From: Wenzhouxiangellaceae bacterium
GTDB taxonomy: Bacteria > Pseudomonadota > Gammaproteobacteria > Xanthomonadales > Wenzhouxiangellaceae
NCBI GenBank assembly: GCA_018334995.1
Contig: JAGXKW010000015.1
Span: forward strand, 22,529 to 54,901
Length of the DNA stretch: 32,373 nt
Direction of reading: 5' to 3'
This document shows, piece by piece, positions 23,810 to 31,298 of this stretch. The notes beneath the pieces were generated by a model, which saw only the letters and a list, made by a program, of their open reading frames with translations, did not search any database and had not been told where the DNA came from. How positions within the stretch are numbered: the stretch's first letter is position 1; every line of letters begins with the position of its first letter. The translations under genes and the position numbers were made by a program.

Positions 23810-25329
23810 ACGGAATGCTTTCAACATCATGGCTGCCGTTGCTGGCCATCGTGGCGCCGATTGTCGGCGGTATGCTCGTGTTCCGGGCCGCGTCGTGGGA
23901 GCGAAAGGCCGCCGGCTTCCAGGTAGTCGCGGTGTGTTCGGCGACCACGCTGTCGGTCTGCGCGTTCATGGCCTACCAGGTGTCCAGAGGCCATCAGATC
24001 GAACTGTCGCTGCTCGAGCTGGTGCCCCCGATCCGCCTCGCGCTGCGGGTCGACGCCATGGGTGCGCTGTTCGCGATGACCGTTGCGTCATTGTTCGTCC
24101 TGGCCCAGGCGCACGCGATCGGCTACCTGTCGAACGACCGAAGGCAGTGGGCGTTTCACGGCTTCCTGCTGGCCAGCCTCGGATGCATGATCGGCGTCGC
24201 GCTGGCCGCGAACCTGGTCACCCTGCTGTTGTTCTACGAGCTGTTTTCATTGCTGGCTTATCCGTTGATCGTGCACGAGCGCACGCCGAAGGCGTTCCGC
24301 GCGGGGCTGAAGTACCTGATCTACATCCTGTCCGGCGGCGCGCTGATCTTCAGCGGCATCGTGCTGGCCTACTGGCTGGCCGGCAGCGTGGATTTCCTGC
24401 CCGGGGGCGTACTGCCGATGACGGCGCCGAATTCAGCGTTGCAGACGATCTGGTGCCTCCTCGTGGCCGGTTTCGGCGTCAAGGCCGCACTGATGCCGCT
24501 TCACGGCTGGGTTCCCGACGCCCATCCGGCCGCGCCCGCGCCGTTCTCGGCCGTGCTGTCCGGGGTCATGGTGGCGGCGGGTGTATTCGCGATTGTGCGG
24601 GTGCTGCTCGAAATCTTCGGCCCTGCAATGCTCGACCAGCTTGGGGTGCTCCCCTGGCTGGCAGGGTTTTCCGGCTTTGCAATCGTGGCCGCGGCAATGC
24701 TGGCGGTGGCCGAGAACGATCTGAAACGGCGCCTGGCCTACTCGACCATCAGCCAGATGGCCTACGTATCGCTGGCGGCGACGTTGTTGCATCCCGTGGC
24801 ACTGACCGGCGCACTGGTGCATATCACGCACCATGCCTTCTTCAAGGGCGGCTTGTTCCTGTGCGCGGGATCCATCCTGGCCGTAACCGGATTGCGCCGG
24901 ATCAGCCGCATGCGCGGCCTGGGCTGGCGGATGCCGTGGACGGCCGGCACGTTCACGCTGCTGGCCCTGGCCATGACGGGTCTGCCGCCTTTGTCCGGCT
25001 TCGTCGGCAAGTGGACGCTGGGCACGGGCATGGCCCAGGCCGGCGGGTTCGGTCACCTGGCGGTCATGCTGCTCGGAAGCCTGCTGGCGGCGGCTTACCT
25101 GTGGCCGGTGATCTACCGGATATGGCAGCGGCCGGAACAAGATGATCCGTTGCATGCCGGCGCATCGAGAGACGAGCGCCACGAGCGACGCGGGTGGATG
25201 CTGTTTGCGGTCCTGGCCGCCGGAGCGGCCACGGTCGCGCTCGGCGTTGCGGCCGGATTGCCCGGCTTCCCGCTGGAACTTGCGCGCATGGCGGCCGAGC
25301 AACTGCTGGGGCCGTCGGCATGGAAATGA
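23806..25329 (+). CDS. MrpD/NuoL-type antiporter subunit, copy 3, lacking the eighth-helix lysine
   Basis: The 507-residue membrane protein keeps Glu145 (FYELFS), Lys226 (GFGVKAALMPLHGWVPDAH), HITHHAFFKGGLFLCAG and the Lys of GFVGKW. The eighth-helix motif reads VMVAAGVFAIVR, with Ala257 (codon at 24574) where the other three copies have Lys (VVKAG, VVKAG, MIKTG). Loss of this residue would alter or break one half-channel, so this copy may be structural or work differently. It overlaps the fourth copy by ten bases. Confidence 0.9.
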   Translation: MNGMLSTSWLPLLAIVAPIVGGMLVFRAASWERKAAGFQVVAVCSATTLSVCAFMAYQVSRGHQIELSLLELVPPIRLALRVDAMGALFAMTVASLFVLAQAHAIGYLSNDRRQWAFHGFLLASLGCMIGVALAANLVTLLLFYELFSLLAYPLIVHERTPKAFRAGLKYLIYILSGGALIFSGIVLAYWLAGSVDFLPGGVLPMTAPNSALQTIWCLLVAGFGVKAALMPLHGWVPDAHPAAPAPFSAVLSGVMVAAGVFAIVRVLLEIFGPAMLDQLGVLPWLAGFSGFAIVAAAMLAVAENDLKRRLAYSTISQMAYVSLAATLLHPVALTGALVHITHHAFFKGGLFLCAGSILAVTGLRRISRMRGLGWRMPWTAGTFTLLALAMTGLPPLSGFVGKWTLGTGMAQAGGFGHLAVMLLGSLLAAAYLWPVIYRIWQRPEQDDPLHAGASRDERHERRGWMLFAVLAAGAATVALGVAAGLPGFPLELARMAAEQLLGPSAWK

Positions 25330-27761
25330 ATTCCGGTGCCACAAGCCTGTTGCCGCCGCTGGTCGTGGTCTGGCCCCTGATCGCCGCCGCGCTCGCCGGC
25401 GTGCTGGCCAGGGCAGGCTGCGGCCGGCGGGTCTTCGACGTGTTCGTCACGCTCGCCGCCGGACTCACGCTGGCCGGGGTCGTCGCCTTGATTCCACCGG
25501 TGCTGAGCGCGTCGCGCATTGCGGGCACCCTGCCCTTCGGCCAGGCCCGGATCGAGTTCATTGCCGACCCGATCGGCGTCATGTTCGCGCTGGCCGCGGC
25601 GCTGGTGTGGTTTTGTGCAACGTTGTACGCCACGGCATGGCTGCGCAAGGACTCGGCCAGGGTGCGTTTCCAGGTCGTCAGCCTTGTCTTGCTGGCGGCC
25701 AACCTGGGCGTGGTGCTGGCCGGCGACCTGCTGACCCTGTATATCTGCTTCGAAGTGCTGGGCATCGTTGCGCTGCTGCTGGTGGTCCACGACGGGACGG
25801 AAACCGCGCGCCGGGCCGGCGTGAAGTATTTCTGGATGATCGTGCTGGGCGGGATTTCACTGCTGGCCGGAATCCTGCTGTTCCACGCCCTGACCGGCTC
25901 GTTCGAGATGACGCCGGCAATAGCGGCCGACGGCGACGCGCCCCTGATGTGGTCGGTATTCGCATTGTTACTGGTCGGTTTCGGCGTCAAGGCCGGCATG
26001 GTGCCGTTGCATATCTGGCTGCCCGATGCTCACCCGGTGGCACCGCCGCCGGCCAGTGCCTTGCTCTCGGGGGTCATGATCAAGACCGGCGCATACGGGA
26101 TCTTCCGTGTGCTCGATATCCTGTTCGCCGGCGAGTCCGGTCTCGAAGGATCGGGCGAGCCGATGCACATTGGCGCGAACATGGGCCTGGTGGTGCTGTG
26201 GCTGGGTCTGGCCACGATGCTGATCGGCGTGGTGCTGGCGCTGGGCCAGCACCACGCCAAGCGCATGCTGGCCTGGCACAGCGTCAGCCAGATGGGCTTC
26301 ATCCTGACCGGCCTGGGCACCGGCGCCTATCTCGGGGCCGAGGGGGCGATGGCGTCGGCAGGCGGCCTCCTGCATGTCGTCAATCACGGTCTGTTCAAGG
26401 GCGCGCTGTTTCTCGGTGCCGGTGCCGTTGTGCTGAGGACCGGCGTCGCCGACATGTATCGGCTCGGGGGCTTGTGGCGAAGAATGCCGGTGACGTTCGC
26501 CTGCATGCTGGTGGCCGCGGCCGGCATCACCGGCATGCCGCTGTTCAATGGATTTGTCAGCAAGTGCATGATTCACCACGGCCTGGTCGAAGCCGCCGGA
26601 CATGGCGGCGGCGTCTTGCTTGCGGCAGAATGGATATTCCTCGCCACCTGTGCAGGCACTTTCGCCTCCTTCGTGAAGTTCATCGGCCTGATCTTCCTGC
26701 GCCGGTCCGAAACCGACTGGGACGACACAGTGCGTGAAGCGCCGGCGGCCATGCAGGCCGCGATGATTGTGCTGACATTACCGGTCATCGCCATCGGCAT
26801 GCGCCCGCAGTGGCTGCTGGAGGGGCTGATCACACCCGGCCTGGCGGCGTTGGGCGTGCCGACCGAGCCCGTACCGCATTATCTTTCGCATTACTTTCTG
26901 AGTGCAACGGACCTGTACTCGTTCGCGGGCATGGCGATTGCGGGCGTCGGGCTGTTCGTTGTCGGTATGCGCTACGGACTGTTCAAACTACATGCACCGA
27001 ACTGGGTGGGCGTGGATTACTGGTATAGGGCGGCCGGTCGCGGTTTCATCCGTGTGTGTCATGGCATTTCGGCGCTGAGCGGTCGAACACAGGCCGGTAT
27101 CCAGGCACTATCGTCCGATGCCGTCAGCCGGCTGATCTCGTTGCTGAATCGTCCCGAAGAACCGTCAAAAATGGACAAGGACCGCGACTTCAAGCGGCTC
27201 GACGGTCTGCGCGACCGGGTCAGGACAAAAGCCGAAGAGCTCGCTCGGGAGCGGAAAGACGAACTTTCGGGGTCCGAGCTCGAAGGGCTGGTCAATTCCG
27301 TGAGTTGGGTATCCGGACTGCTGGCGACGCAGATGCTGGAGCGGGCGATGGCGTCTTTTGCCCGTACCGCCAACCGCCAGGCCGTGGAGCGCTGGTTCTC
27401 GGAGGTCGAAGATCGCACCGGCGCACTGGCCGAGTCGGCGCTGCGGCTTGCCGTCGCCTGGCGCGACGAAGCCCGAATCGGCGACGAAGAAATGCAGGCG
27501 TGTCTCACGAAGACGCTGCCGCAGCTCCCGGGGCCCTCCGGTACCGATCGAGAAACCGCGCATGGACGGTGGCGCCATGAACTTCACGAACTGGTTTTCA
27601 GGCCCGGGCATCATCACTGGCCGGTGACCGAGAGCCTGGATCGAGGACGACTGGCGGAGAAGATTCGCGACCGGCTGGAAGATGCAGCCCGGAATCTCAC
27701 CCTTGCCCTGGCGCTGGTGCTCGCGCTGCTGGTCTTTCTGCTCATCGGATCGATTCGCTGA
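25320..27761 (+). CDS. MrpD/NuoL-type antiporter subunit, copy 4, with long C-terminal extension
   Basis: The 813-residue protein is the last of the operon. The first ~530 residues form the antiporter core with Glu145 (CFEVLG), Lys224 (GFGVKAGMVPLHIWLPDAH), Lys255 (MIKTGAYG) and the Lys of GFVSKC. A further helix (about 535-555) is followed by a charged, helix-rich soluble segment (about 580-790) with KRLDGLRDRVRTKAEELARERK, and then a final membrane helix at residues about 790-810. The extension is not the MbhD/MbhE type found on MrpA. ATG 25320 is chosen as the first start with a proper first helix; the frame stays open upstream inside copy 3. Confidence 0.88.
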   Translation: MEMNSGATSLLPPLVVVWPLIAAALAGVLARAGCGRRVFDVFVTLAAGLTLAGVVALIPPVLSASRIAGTLPFGQARIEFIADPIGVMFALAAALVWFCATLYATAWLRKDSARVRFQVVSLVLLAANLGVVLAGDLLTLYICFEVLGIVALLLVVHDGTETARRAGVKYFWMIVLGGISLLAGILLFHALTGSFEMTPAIAADGDAPLMWSVFALLLVGFGVKAGMVPLHIWLPDAHPVAPPPASALLSGVMIKTGAYGIFRVLDILFAGESGLEGSGEPMHIGANMGLVVLWLGLATMLIGVVLALGQHHAKRMLAWHSVSQMGFILTGLGTGAYLGAEGAMASAGGLLHVVNHGLFKGALFLGAGAVVLRTGVADMYRLGGLWRRMPVTFACMLVAAAGITGMPLFNGFVSKCMIHHGLVEAAGHGGGVLLAAEWIFLATCAGTFASFVKFIGLIFLRRSETDWDDTVREAPAAMQAAMIVLTLPVIAIGMRPQWLLEGLITPGLAALGVPTEPVPHYLSHYFLSATDLYSFAGMAIAGVGLFVVGMRYGLFKLHAPNWVGVDYWYRAAGRGFIRVCHGISALSGRTQAGIQALSSDAVSRLISLLNRPEEPSKMDKDRDFKRLDGLRDRVRTKAEELARERKDELSGSELEGLVNSVSWVSGLLATQMLERAMASFARTANRQAVERWFSEVEDRTGALAESALRLAVAWRDEARIGDEEMQACLTKTLPQLPGPSGTDRETAHGRWRHELHELVFRPGHHHWPVTESLDRGRLAEKIRDRLEDAARNLTLALALVLALLVFLLIGSIR

Positions 27762-27826
27762 AGTGACCGCGTGCGCCCGAAAGATGCTGCCTTCGCACCC
27801 CGGCAATGCCCGCACCCTTATGCCGA

Positions 27827-28288
27827 TCAGTTGCCGTAAACGGTTTCCCCTTCGTGCACAGCAGATAAAGGGTTGATGCATTCGAGACCGTCGAAGCGCT
27901 TGAAGTCGTGGTCCGCCGAGCAAACCGTACAGCCGTGCTCCAGCGCGATGGCGGCCAGGTGCGCGTCGCTGGTCAGGTTTCCCGCGCTGCCGCTGTTTCG
28001 GAGCAAACGGTTCATGATCAGCCAGTGTTTTTCGCCGGGTGTCACCGGACGGACGTACGGCTGGCCGAGCCAGCCCTCGACATAATCGAGCGCCTGCTCG
28101 ACCTTCAGCGGATGATCGAAAACGCGTGGATGCGTCGTGATCCGGATGAACGCCAGCAGCACGATCCAGGCCATGCCGACCGCCTCGTTACCCGAAAGGA
28201 CCTGCTCCAGCCATTTTCTTGCCTGGCGATGATGCGGCGCGTCGCGATTGACCGCATAGATCAGCAGGTTGGCGTCGGGCAGGATCAC
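27827..28288 (-). CDS. vapC: VapC-type PIN-domain toxin
   Basis: The 153-residue PIN-domain protein has the acidic residues of the ribonuclease site: Asp5 (PDANLLIYAVN), Asp108 (NLTSDAHLAAIALEHG) and Asp126/Asp128 (SADHDFKRF). LLAFIRITTHPRVF is typical of one VapC subgroup. Such toxins cleave specific RNAs when not held by their antitoxin. The start is GTG, overlapping the stop of the antitoxin gene by four bases (GTGA), the usual type II toxin-antitoxin order. Confidence 0.9.
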   Translation of the reverse strand: MILPDANLLIYAVNRDAPHHRQARKWLEQVLSGNEAVGMAWIVLLAFIRITTHPRVFDHPLKVEQALDYVEGWLGQPYVRPVTPGEKHWLIMNRLLRNSGSAGNLTSDAHLAAIALEHGCTVCSADHDFKRFDGLECINPLSAVHEGETVYGN

Positions 28289-28554
28289 TTGCGCAATTCC
28301 ATCTTGCGTTCGAGCTCCTCGTTTTCGAGCTCGGATGCCACCTCGAGCGCCTTCTCCAGATTTCTTCCGGACTGCGAGGCGCCCATCGAAGCCGGTTCCA
28401 GCCGGTAACGCCGCGCCGCCGGCACCGCCCTGGCGTTTTCCAGGCCGGCGCGCAACGCTTCATTGACGACCTGCTTGAACGGCTTGCCGGATTCATAGGC
28501 CTGCTTCTTCAGCAATTCCGCAAGCGAATCATCGATAGTAAGTGTTGTGCGCAT
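28285..28554 (-). CDS. vapB: VapB-type ribbon-helix-helix antitoxin
   Basis: The 89-residue protein begins MRTTLTIDDSLAELLKKQA, the ribbon-helix-helix strand and helix of VapB-type antitoxins, followed by KPFKQVVNEALRAGL. The C-terminal half, rich in Glu and Leu, should wrap the toxin. Antitoxin and toxin overlap by four bases. The complex normally represses its own promoter, and candidate repeats lie just upstream. Confidence 0.9.
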   Translation of the reverse strand: MRTTLTIDDSLAELLKKQAYESGKPFKQVVNEALRAGLENARAVPAARRYRLEPASMGASQSGRNLEKALEVASELENEELERKMELRK

Positions 28555-28560
28555 GCGGAC

Positions 28561-28588
28561 ATCATATCATAACAGAATAAGTCATCAA
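28561..28588 (-). promoter_or_regulatory. Candidate vapBC promoter with adjacent tandem repeat
   Basis: On the - strand TTGATG (28588-28583) and TATGAT (28566-28561) are 16 bases apart. Transcription would start very near the ATG at 28554, giving an almost leaderless mRNA. CATCAAAA occurs twice in tandem (28583-28590 and 28591-28598) and may be an operator. Confidence 0.45.
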
Positions 28589-28785
28589 AACATCAAAACT
28601 GATCGTGCGCAGTGATTATCAGTTTCATGACCTGGTTCCGGTACCCGCTCGCCGCGCTGGCCGGGAACGGTGGCCGTTTCATGTTCTGGATGCCCGCGTC
28701 GGTCCGCCGGGTATGGCCCGCGCACCCTTCCCCTGCCCGTTCAGTTACTGGTACGCTTTCCGAAAGCACTGAGGCGAATCGGCGC
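28589..28785. other. Spacer between vapBC and the restriction-enzyme remnant
   Basis: Apart from the second CATCAAAA repeat at its left end, nothing recognisable is encoded here. The frame that later reads the MmeI-like remnant is open from 28612, but its translation (Trp/Pro/Arg-rich) resembles no protein family I know. Confidence 0.4.
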
Positions 28786-28965
28786 ATGGATGAATCCGGC
28801 AACAAGGCGGAAGCCGAGGCGGTCGAAGTCTTTATCGACCGCTTACGCGATACGGGTTGCAAGGAGCGCGCAAACTACCAGCTTTTTCTTACCGAGCTTT
28901 GCCAACTGCTCGACCTGCCCGGCCCCGAGCCGGCCGGGCCCGCCCCGAATGCCGATAATAAGGAC
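28786..28965 (+). pseudogene. N-terminal remnant of an MmeI-like (type IIL) restriction-methylation enzyme
   Basis: About 60 codons from ATG 28786 read MDESG..., then VEVFIDRLRDTGCKERANYQ and LFLTELCQLLDLPGPEPAGP. The pattern E-R-A-N-Y-Q-L-F-L-x-E-L-C-x-x-L is the signature N-terminus of large single-chain type IIL restriction-methyltransferases. The family's usual continuation (A-D-N-x-Y-x-F-E) is lost after Asn-Ala-Asp-Asn, and the frame runs into unrelated sequence. Full-length members have roughly 900-1000 residues, so more than 90 percent is missing. It is a scar of a lost defence gene. Confidence 0.65.
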
Positions 28966-28986
28966 AGGAATCGCCAGGGAAGCAAT

Positions 28987-30195
28987 GTGCATTGTCGAGG
29001 GGTTCATACATGGTGGCGTCGCGCTGTCGTGCTGACGACACATCGATGCGCGTTCCAATGGCTGCTGGTGGCGGCCTTGCTTGCTGTTGCAGGCTGCGGC
29101 GCGCAAAAGCCCGATGCCGCGGACTGGACGCTGGGTCGGGAGGCCGTGGGCCAGGTGGTCGAAGTCAAGCTGCCCGACACGCTCGACTCCACACCGTCGA
29201 CGCTTGTGTCCGTGAGTAGGGCGCTGTATTCGATCGAGGCGCAGGTTCTGTACCTGAGCGTTTTCAGCGCGTCGGGCAATCTGGTCTACCGCTACGATAT
29301 CGCGGCCCGGCAGGGGCGCTGGCAGGAAGCCGCGCCGGCACAATCGACGGTGCAACGCTCGATGCTCAACGGCAAAACGTTGTTCGGAAGCAGTGGCGTA
29401 TTGCGCGGCCGCAGCGGCCCACCGGCACCGGCTGCGCAGCCGTTCGGCACCGCCGAGCTCTGGCTTACGCAGCATGAGTCCACCTACAGCCGCACCTGGT
29501 ACAACGTCGGGTTTCCGTTCGGCCGATCCGGATGGATGACCGAGCAATACGGCGACGGCCGTCTCGAGCTGTCTGCAGGTGCGGCTGCGACGGAAAAAAG
29601 GTTGCTGCTTTCGCAGGACTATCGCGCCGACAACTACCCGTTCACCGCGGCGTGGACCCCCGACGGTCGCTATGTGGTGGTGCTCGAGTCGCTTGAATCG
29701 ACGAGCTATTATCGCGGCTTGAAGGGGCAGGATCCGGAGCTTCGCTTCGCCGTCTTCGGCCCGTATGACGTCGAACAGACGCAATCGGGGATCGTGGAAG
29801 CGGTTGCTCGGGCCGATGAGAAGAAACGCCAGCGACAACTGGACAGCAGGCTCCGGGAGGGTCTCATTGGCCCGGGAGAACGCTATGGTGATTTCTACGA
29901 CGATTTCGTCGAAACCCTCCGCGGCTGCCCGGCCCTGCTCGCCATCACCGGCCCGGTCGAGGCACTGACCCTCCAGCCGTCACGAACACTGGCCCTGTCC
30001 GATGACAGCGGAGACAACGACGGGCTGTACTTCACCTTCGAACTCCGGACGGAAAACGGCGCCGGCGTATTGCGCGCGGCCGCCTTCGGCCCCGAAACGC
30101 CCGCACAGGTTCGCAACAAGATCCTCGATCGGATCGTCCGATACGATCTGACCTTCAACGCCAAGACGCATTACCTTGACGCTTGCGAAGAATAA
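28987..30195 (+). CDS. Lipoprotein of unknown function
   Basis: The 402-residue protein has a lipoprotein signal ending in LLAVAGC (Cys37 from this start, Cys23 from GTG 29029). I chose GTG 28987 because AGGGA stands 6 bases before it; GTG 29029 would give a more compact signal. The mature part is beta-rich by eye, with AAWTPDGRYVVVLES resembling a propeller strand, and includes a charged Arg/Gln/Lys patch (ADEKKRQRQLDSRLREG). No family or catalytic motif is recognised. The frame is continuous with the upstream restriction-enzyme remnant, so the gene may be over-extended 5' in automatic annotation. Confidence 0.6.
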   Translation: MHCRGVHTWWRRAVVLTTHRCAFQWLLVAALLAVAGCGAQKPDAADWTLGREAVGQVVEVKLPDTLDSTPSTLVSVSRALYSIEAQVLYLSVFSASGNLVYRYDIAARQGRWQEAAPAQSTVQRSMLNGKTLFGSSGVLRGRSGPPAPAAQPFGTAELWLTQHESTYSRTWYNVGFPFGRSGWMTEQYGDGRLELSAGAAATEKRLLLSQDYRADNYPFTAAWTPDGRYVVVLESLESTSYYRGLKGQDPELRFAVFGPYDVEQTQSGIVEAVARADEKKRQRQLDSRLREGLIGPGERYGDFYDDFVETLRGCPALLAITGPVEALTLQPSRTLALSDDSGDNDGLYFTFELRTENGAGVLRAAAFGPETPAQVRNKILDRIVRYDLTFNAKTHYLDACEE

Positions 30196-30393
30196 GTCTG
30201 GATTGGGAACGCGCCATGGCCAGCTAGTGGAACGTGCAGTACCTGCCGGACATGTCCGGTTCACGACCGGATCCCGGCTCACGGCTCTCTACAGGAAGCT
30301 GGGTGTCATGCTCCGACCTCAGCGAGTGGAACAATTCGACTCGGGAATCCAGCTCGGCCAGTCTCTGATCGGGAGTAAGGCCGACCGACGGGG
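30196..30393. other. Intergenic region with palindromic elements
   Basis: No gene is supported. CCGGACATGTCCGG (30246-30259) is a perfect 14-base palindrome, and CCGGT/ACCGG around a 5-base loop (30256-30270) overlaps it. These may mark the lipoprotein transcript end or an operator; nothing else stands out. Confidence 0.4.
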
Positions 30394-30657
30394 TCAGCTG
30401 CATTTGTAGAGATGTTTTCGGTGCCCAACCCTCACAGCCGTCACGACAAGAAGCTTATCTGTCACTTCATAAATGATTCGGTATACACCTTTTCTGATTC
30501 GGTACCGCTCTTGCCCTGAAAGCCTTTCACTGCCCATTGGGCGGGGATCTTCCTGCAGTGTCTTCATGCGCCGAAGAATACGGGTAACATCTTTCTTTGG
30601 AATGGAGCGAAGGACTTTTGAAAAGGACTTTCTGAAGACAAGCTCATGTCTTGCCAT
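30394..30657 (-). CDS. RelE/ParE-family toxin
   Basis: The 87-residue protein has the compact RelE/ParE fold: MARHELVFRKSF at the start, a helical pair with KDVTRILRRMKTLQ, then SGQERYRIRKGVYRIIYEVT and VVTAVRVGHRKHLYK. The Y-R-I-R-x-G-x-Y-R-(I/V)-(I/V)-Y core is typical of ribosome-dependent mRNA interferases of this superfamily. The reading frame looks intact. Its partner antitoxin gene directly upstream is frameshifted, which is unusual for a functional toxin, so the toxin may be inactive, weakly expressed or countered by another antitoxin. Confidence 0.85.
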   Translation of the reverse strand: MARHELVFRKSFSKVLRSIPKKDVTRILRRMKTLQEDPRPMGSERLSGQERYRIRKGVYRIIYEVTDKLLVVTAVRVGHRKHLYKCS

Positions 30658-30875
30658 GGGCTTTTAGATCGTCCAGCAAGACCTCATAGCTCACCTCGGC
30701 GCGGATACTCTTTCTTCGAATGCTGCCAGGTCTTCCTGGTCCTCAGCCAACGCCGCGCGAACGGCGTCGTTTACGATGTCTGAAAGAGAACGGTTTGTAT
30801 GGACAGCCTTCAGCCGCAGCGCAGCGTGCAGTTGGGGTCAAGATAAACCGTAGAACGCTTCGATGTCTCGTTTAT
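30644..30875 (-). pseudogene. Frameshifted antitoxin gene of the RelE-type toxin
   Basis: Read in three pieces, this encodes a ~77-residue antitoxin: ATA(for ATG)-NETSKRSTVYLDPN, then HAALRLKAVHTNRSLSDIVN and DAVRAALAEDQEDLAAFEER, then VSYEVLLDDLKAHGKT ending 14 bases inside the toxin gene. The first frame breaks near 30831 (CCCAACTGCAC, expected CCCAACCTGCAC). The second breaks near 30698, where VSAP is followed by a stop instead of EVSYE. Each is explained by one missing base. The expected start codon position reads ATA. The protein family is the ribbon-helix-helix type that pairs with RelE/ParE toxins. Sequencing error is an alternative explanation. Confidence 0.7.
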
Positions 30876-30954
30876 GGGATTTTCCAGTCTAAGGGGTCAC
30901 GAAGTCTAATGGATCAAGTCTGGTTTAGCGGCATCAGGAGGGGCTGGGGATCAC

Positions 30955-31071
30955 GCGGAGCTTGAATTCCGTCGAGAATCGGCGCCGAGAACGCTTTTCG
31001 AGCTCGGGCTCCGGTAAAAACCTGTGTTTCACGATGCTCGGGGCTGGCTTGGGCATTTCAGGGAAAGGCAT
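30955..31071 (-). mobile_element. Transposase N-terminal remnant (insertion sequence fragment)
   Basis: From ATG 31071 leftward the frame reads MPFPEMPKPAPS..., then LEKRSRRRFSTEFKLRV (ending near 30959) before running into unrelated sequence and a stop. R-R-R-F-(S/T)-x-E-(F/Y)-K-L-R-(V/I)-L is the opening of helix-turn-helix transposases of IS3-type elements. Only about 38 codons remain and no inverted repeats are recognisable, so this is an old deletion remnant. Confidence 0.45.
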
Positions 31072-31298
31072 TGGGGTCACGTCGTGTTTGGTGCATAGCC
31101 CCGCAGCAGACTTCGGTACTCTTCGGCGCCTCGAAAACCGAAAGCTCGCGGTGGCCTGACCATTGCCAGCGACGCCACAACCTCGCGCAAGCGAAGACGG
31201 TGGCCTTGCGCTGAGAGGGTGCGCGCGGCATGGTGGTATCCCCCAGGCGCAAGAAGTTTCGACAACCGGCACTGTTCGCTTGTCTGAAAAGGCCGGCT
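31072..31298. other. Gene-poor spacer before the copper ATPase
   Basis: Open frames here are short and overlapping, and none matches a family I know. Its position next to a transposase stump suggests decayed mobile DNA. Confidence 0.4.

Noticed and set aside
28612-28985. N-terminal extension of the lipoprotein gene as a real 527-residue protein
   Set aside because: The extension contains the restriction-enzyme signature and would place the lipobox about 160 residues into the protein, which is not how lipoproteins are made.
30176-30409. 77-codon open frame after the lipoprotein gene
   Set aside because: It has no recognisable family, starts within the preceding gene and spans palindromic non-coding DNA.
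30830-31081. Three GGGGTCA occurrences (near 30834, 30893 and 31073) as a repeat family
   Set aside because: The first is explained by the antitoxin coding sequence, and the flanks of the others do not match.
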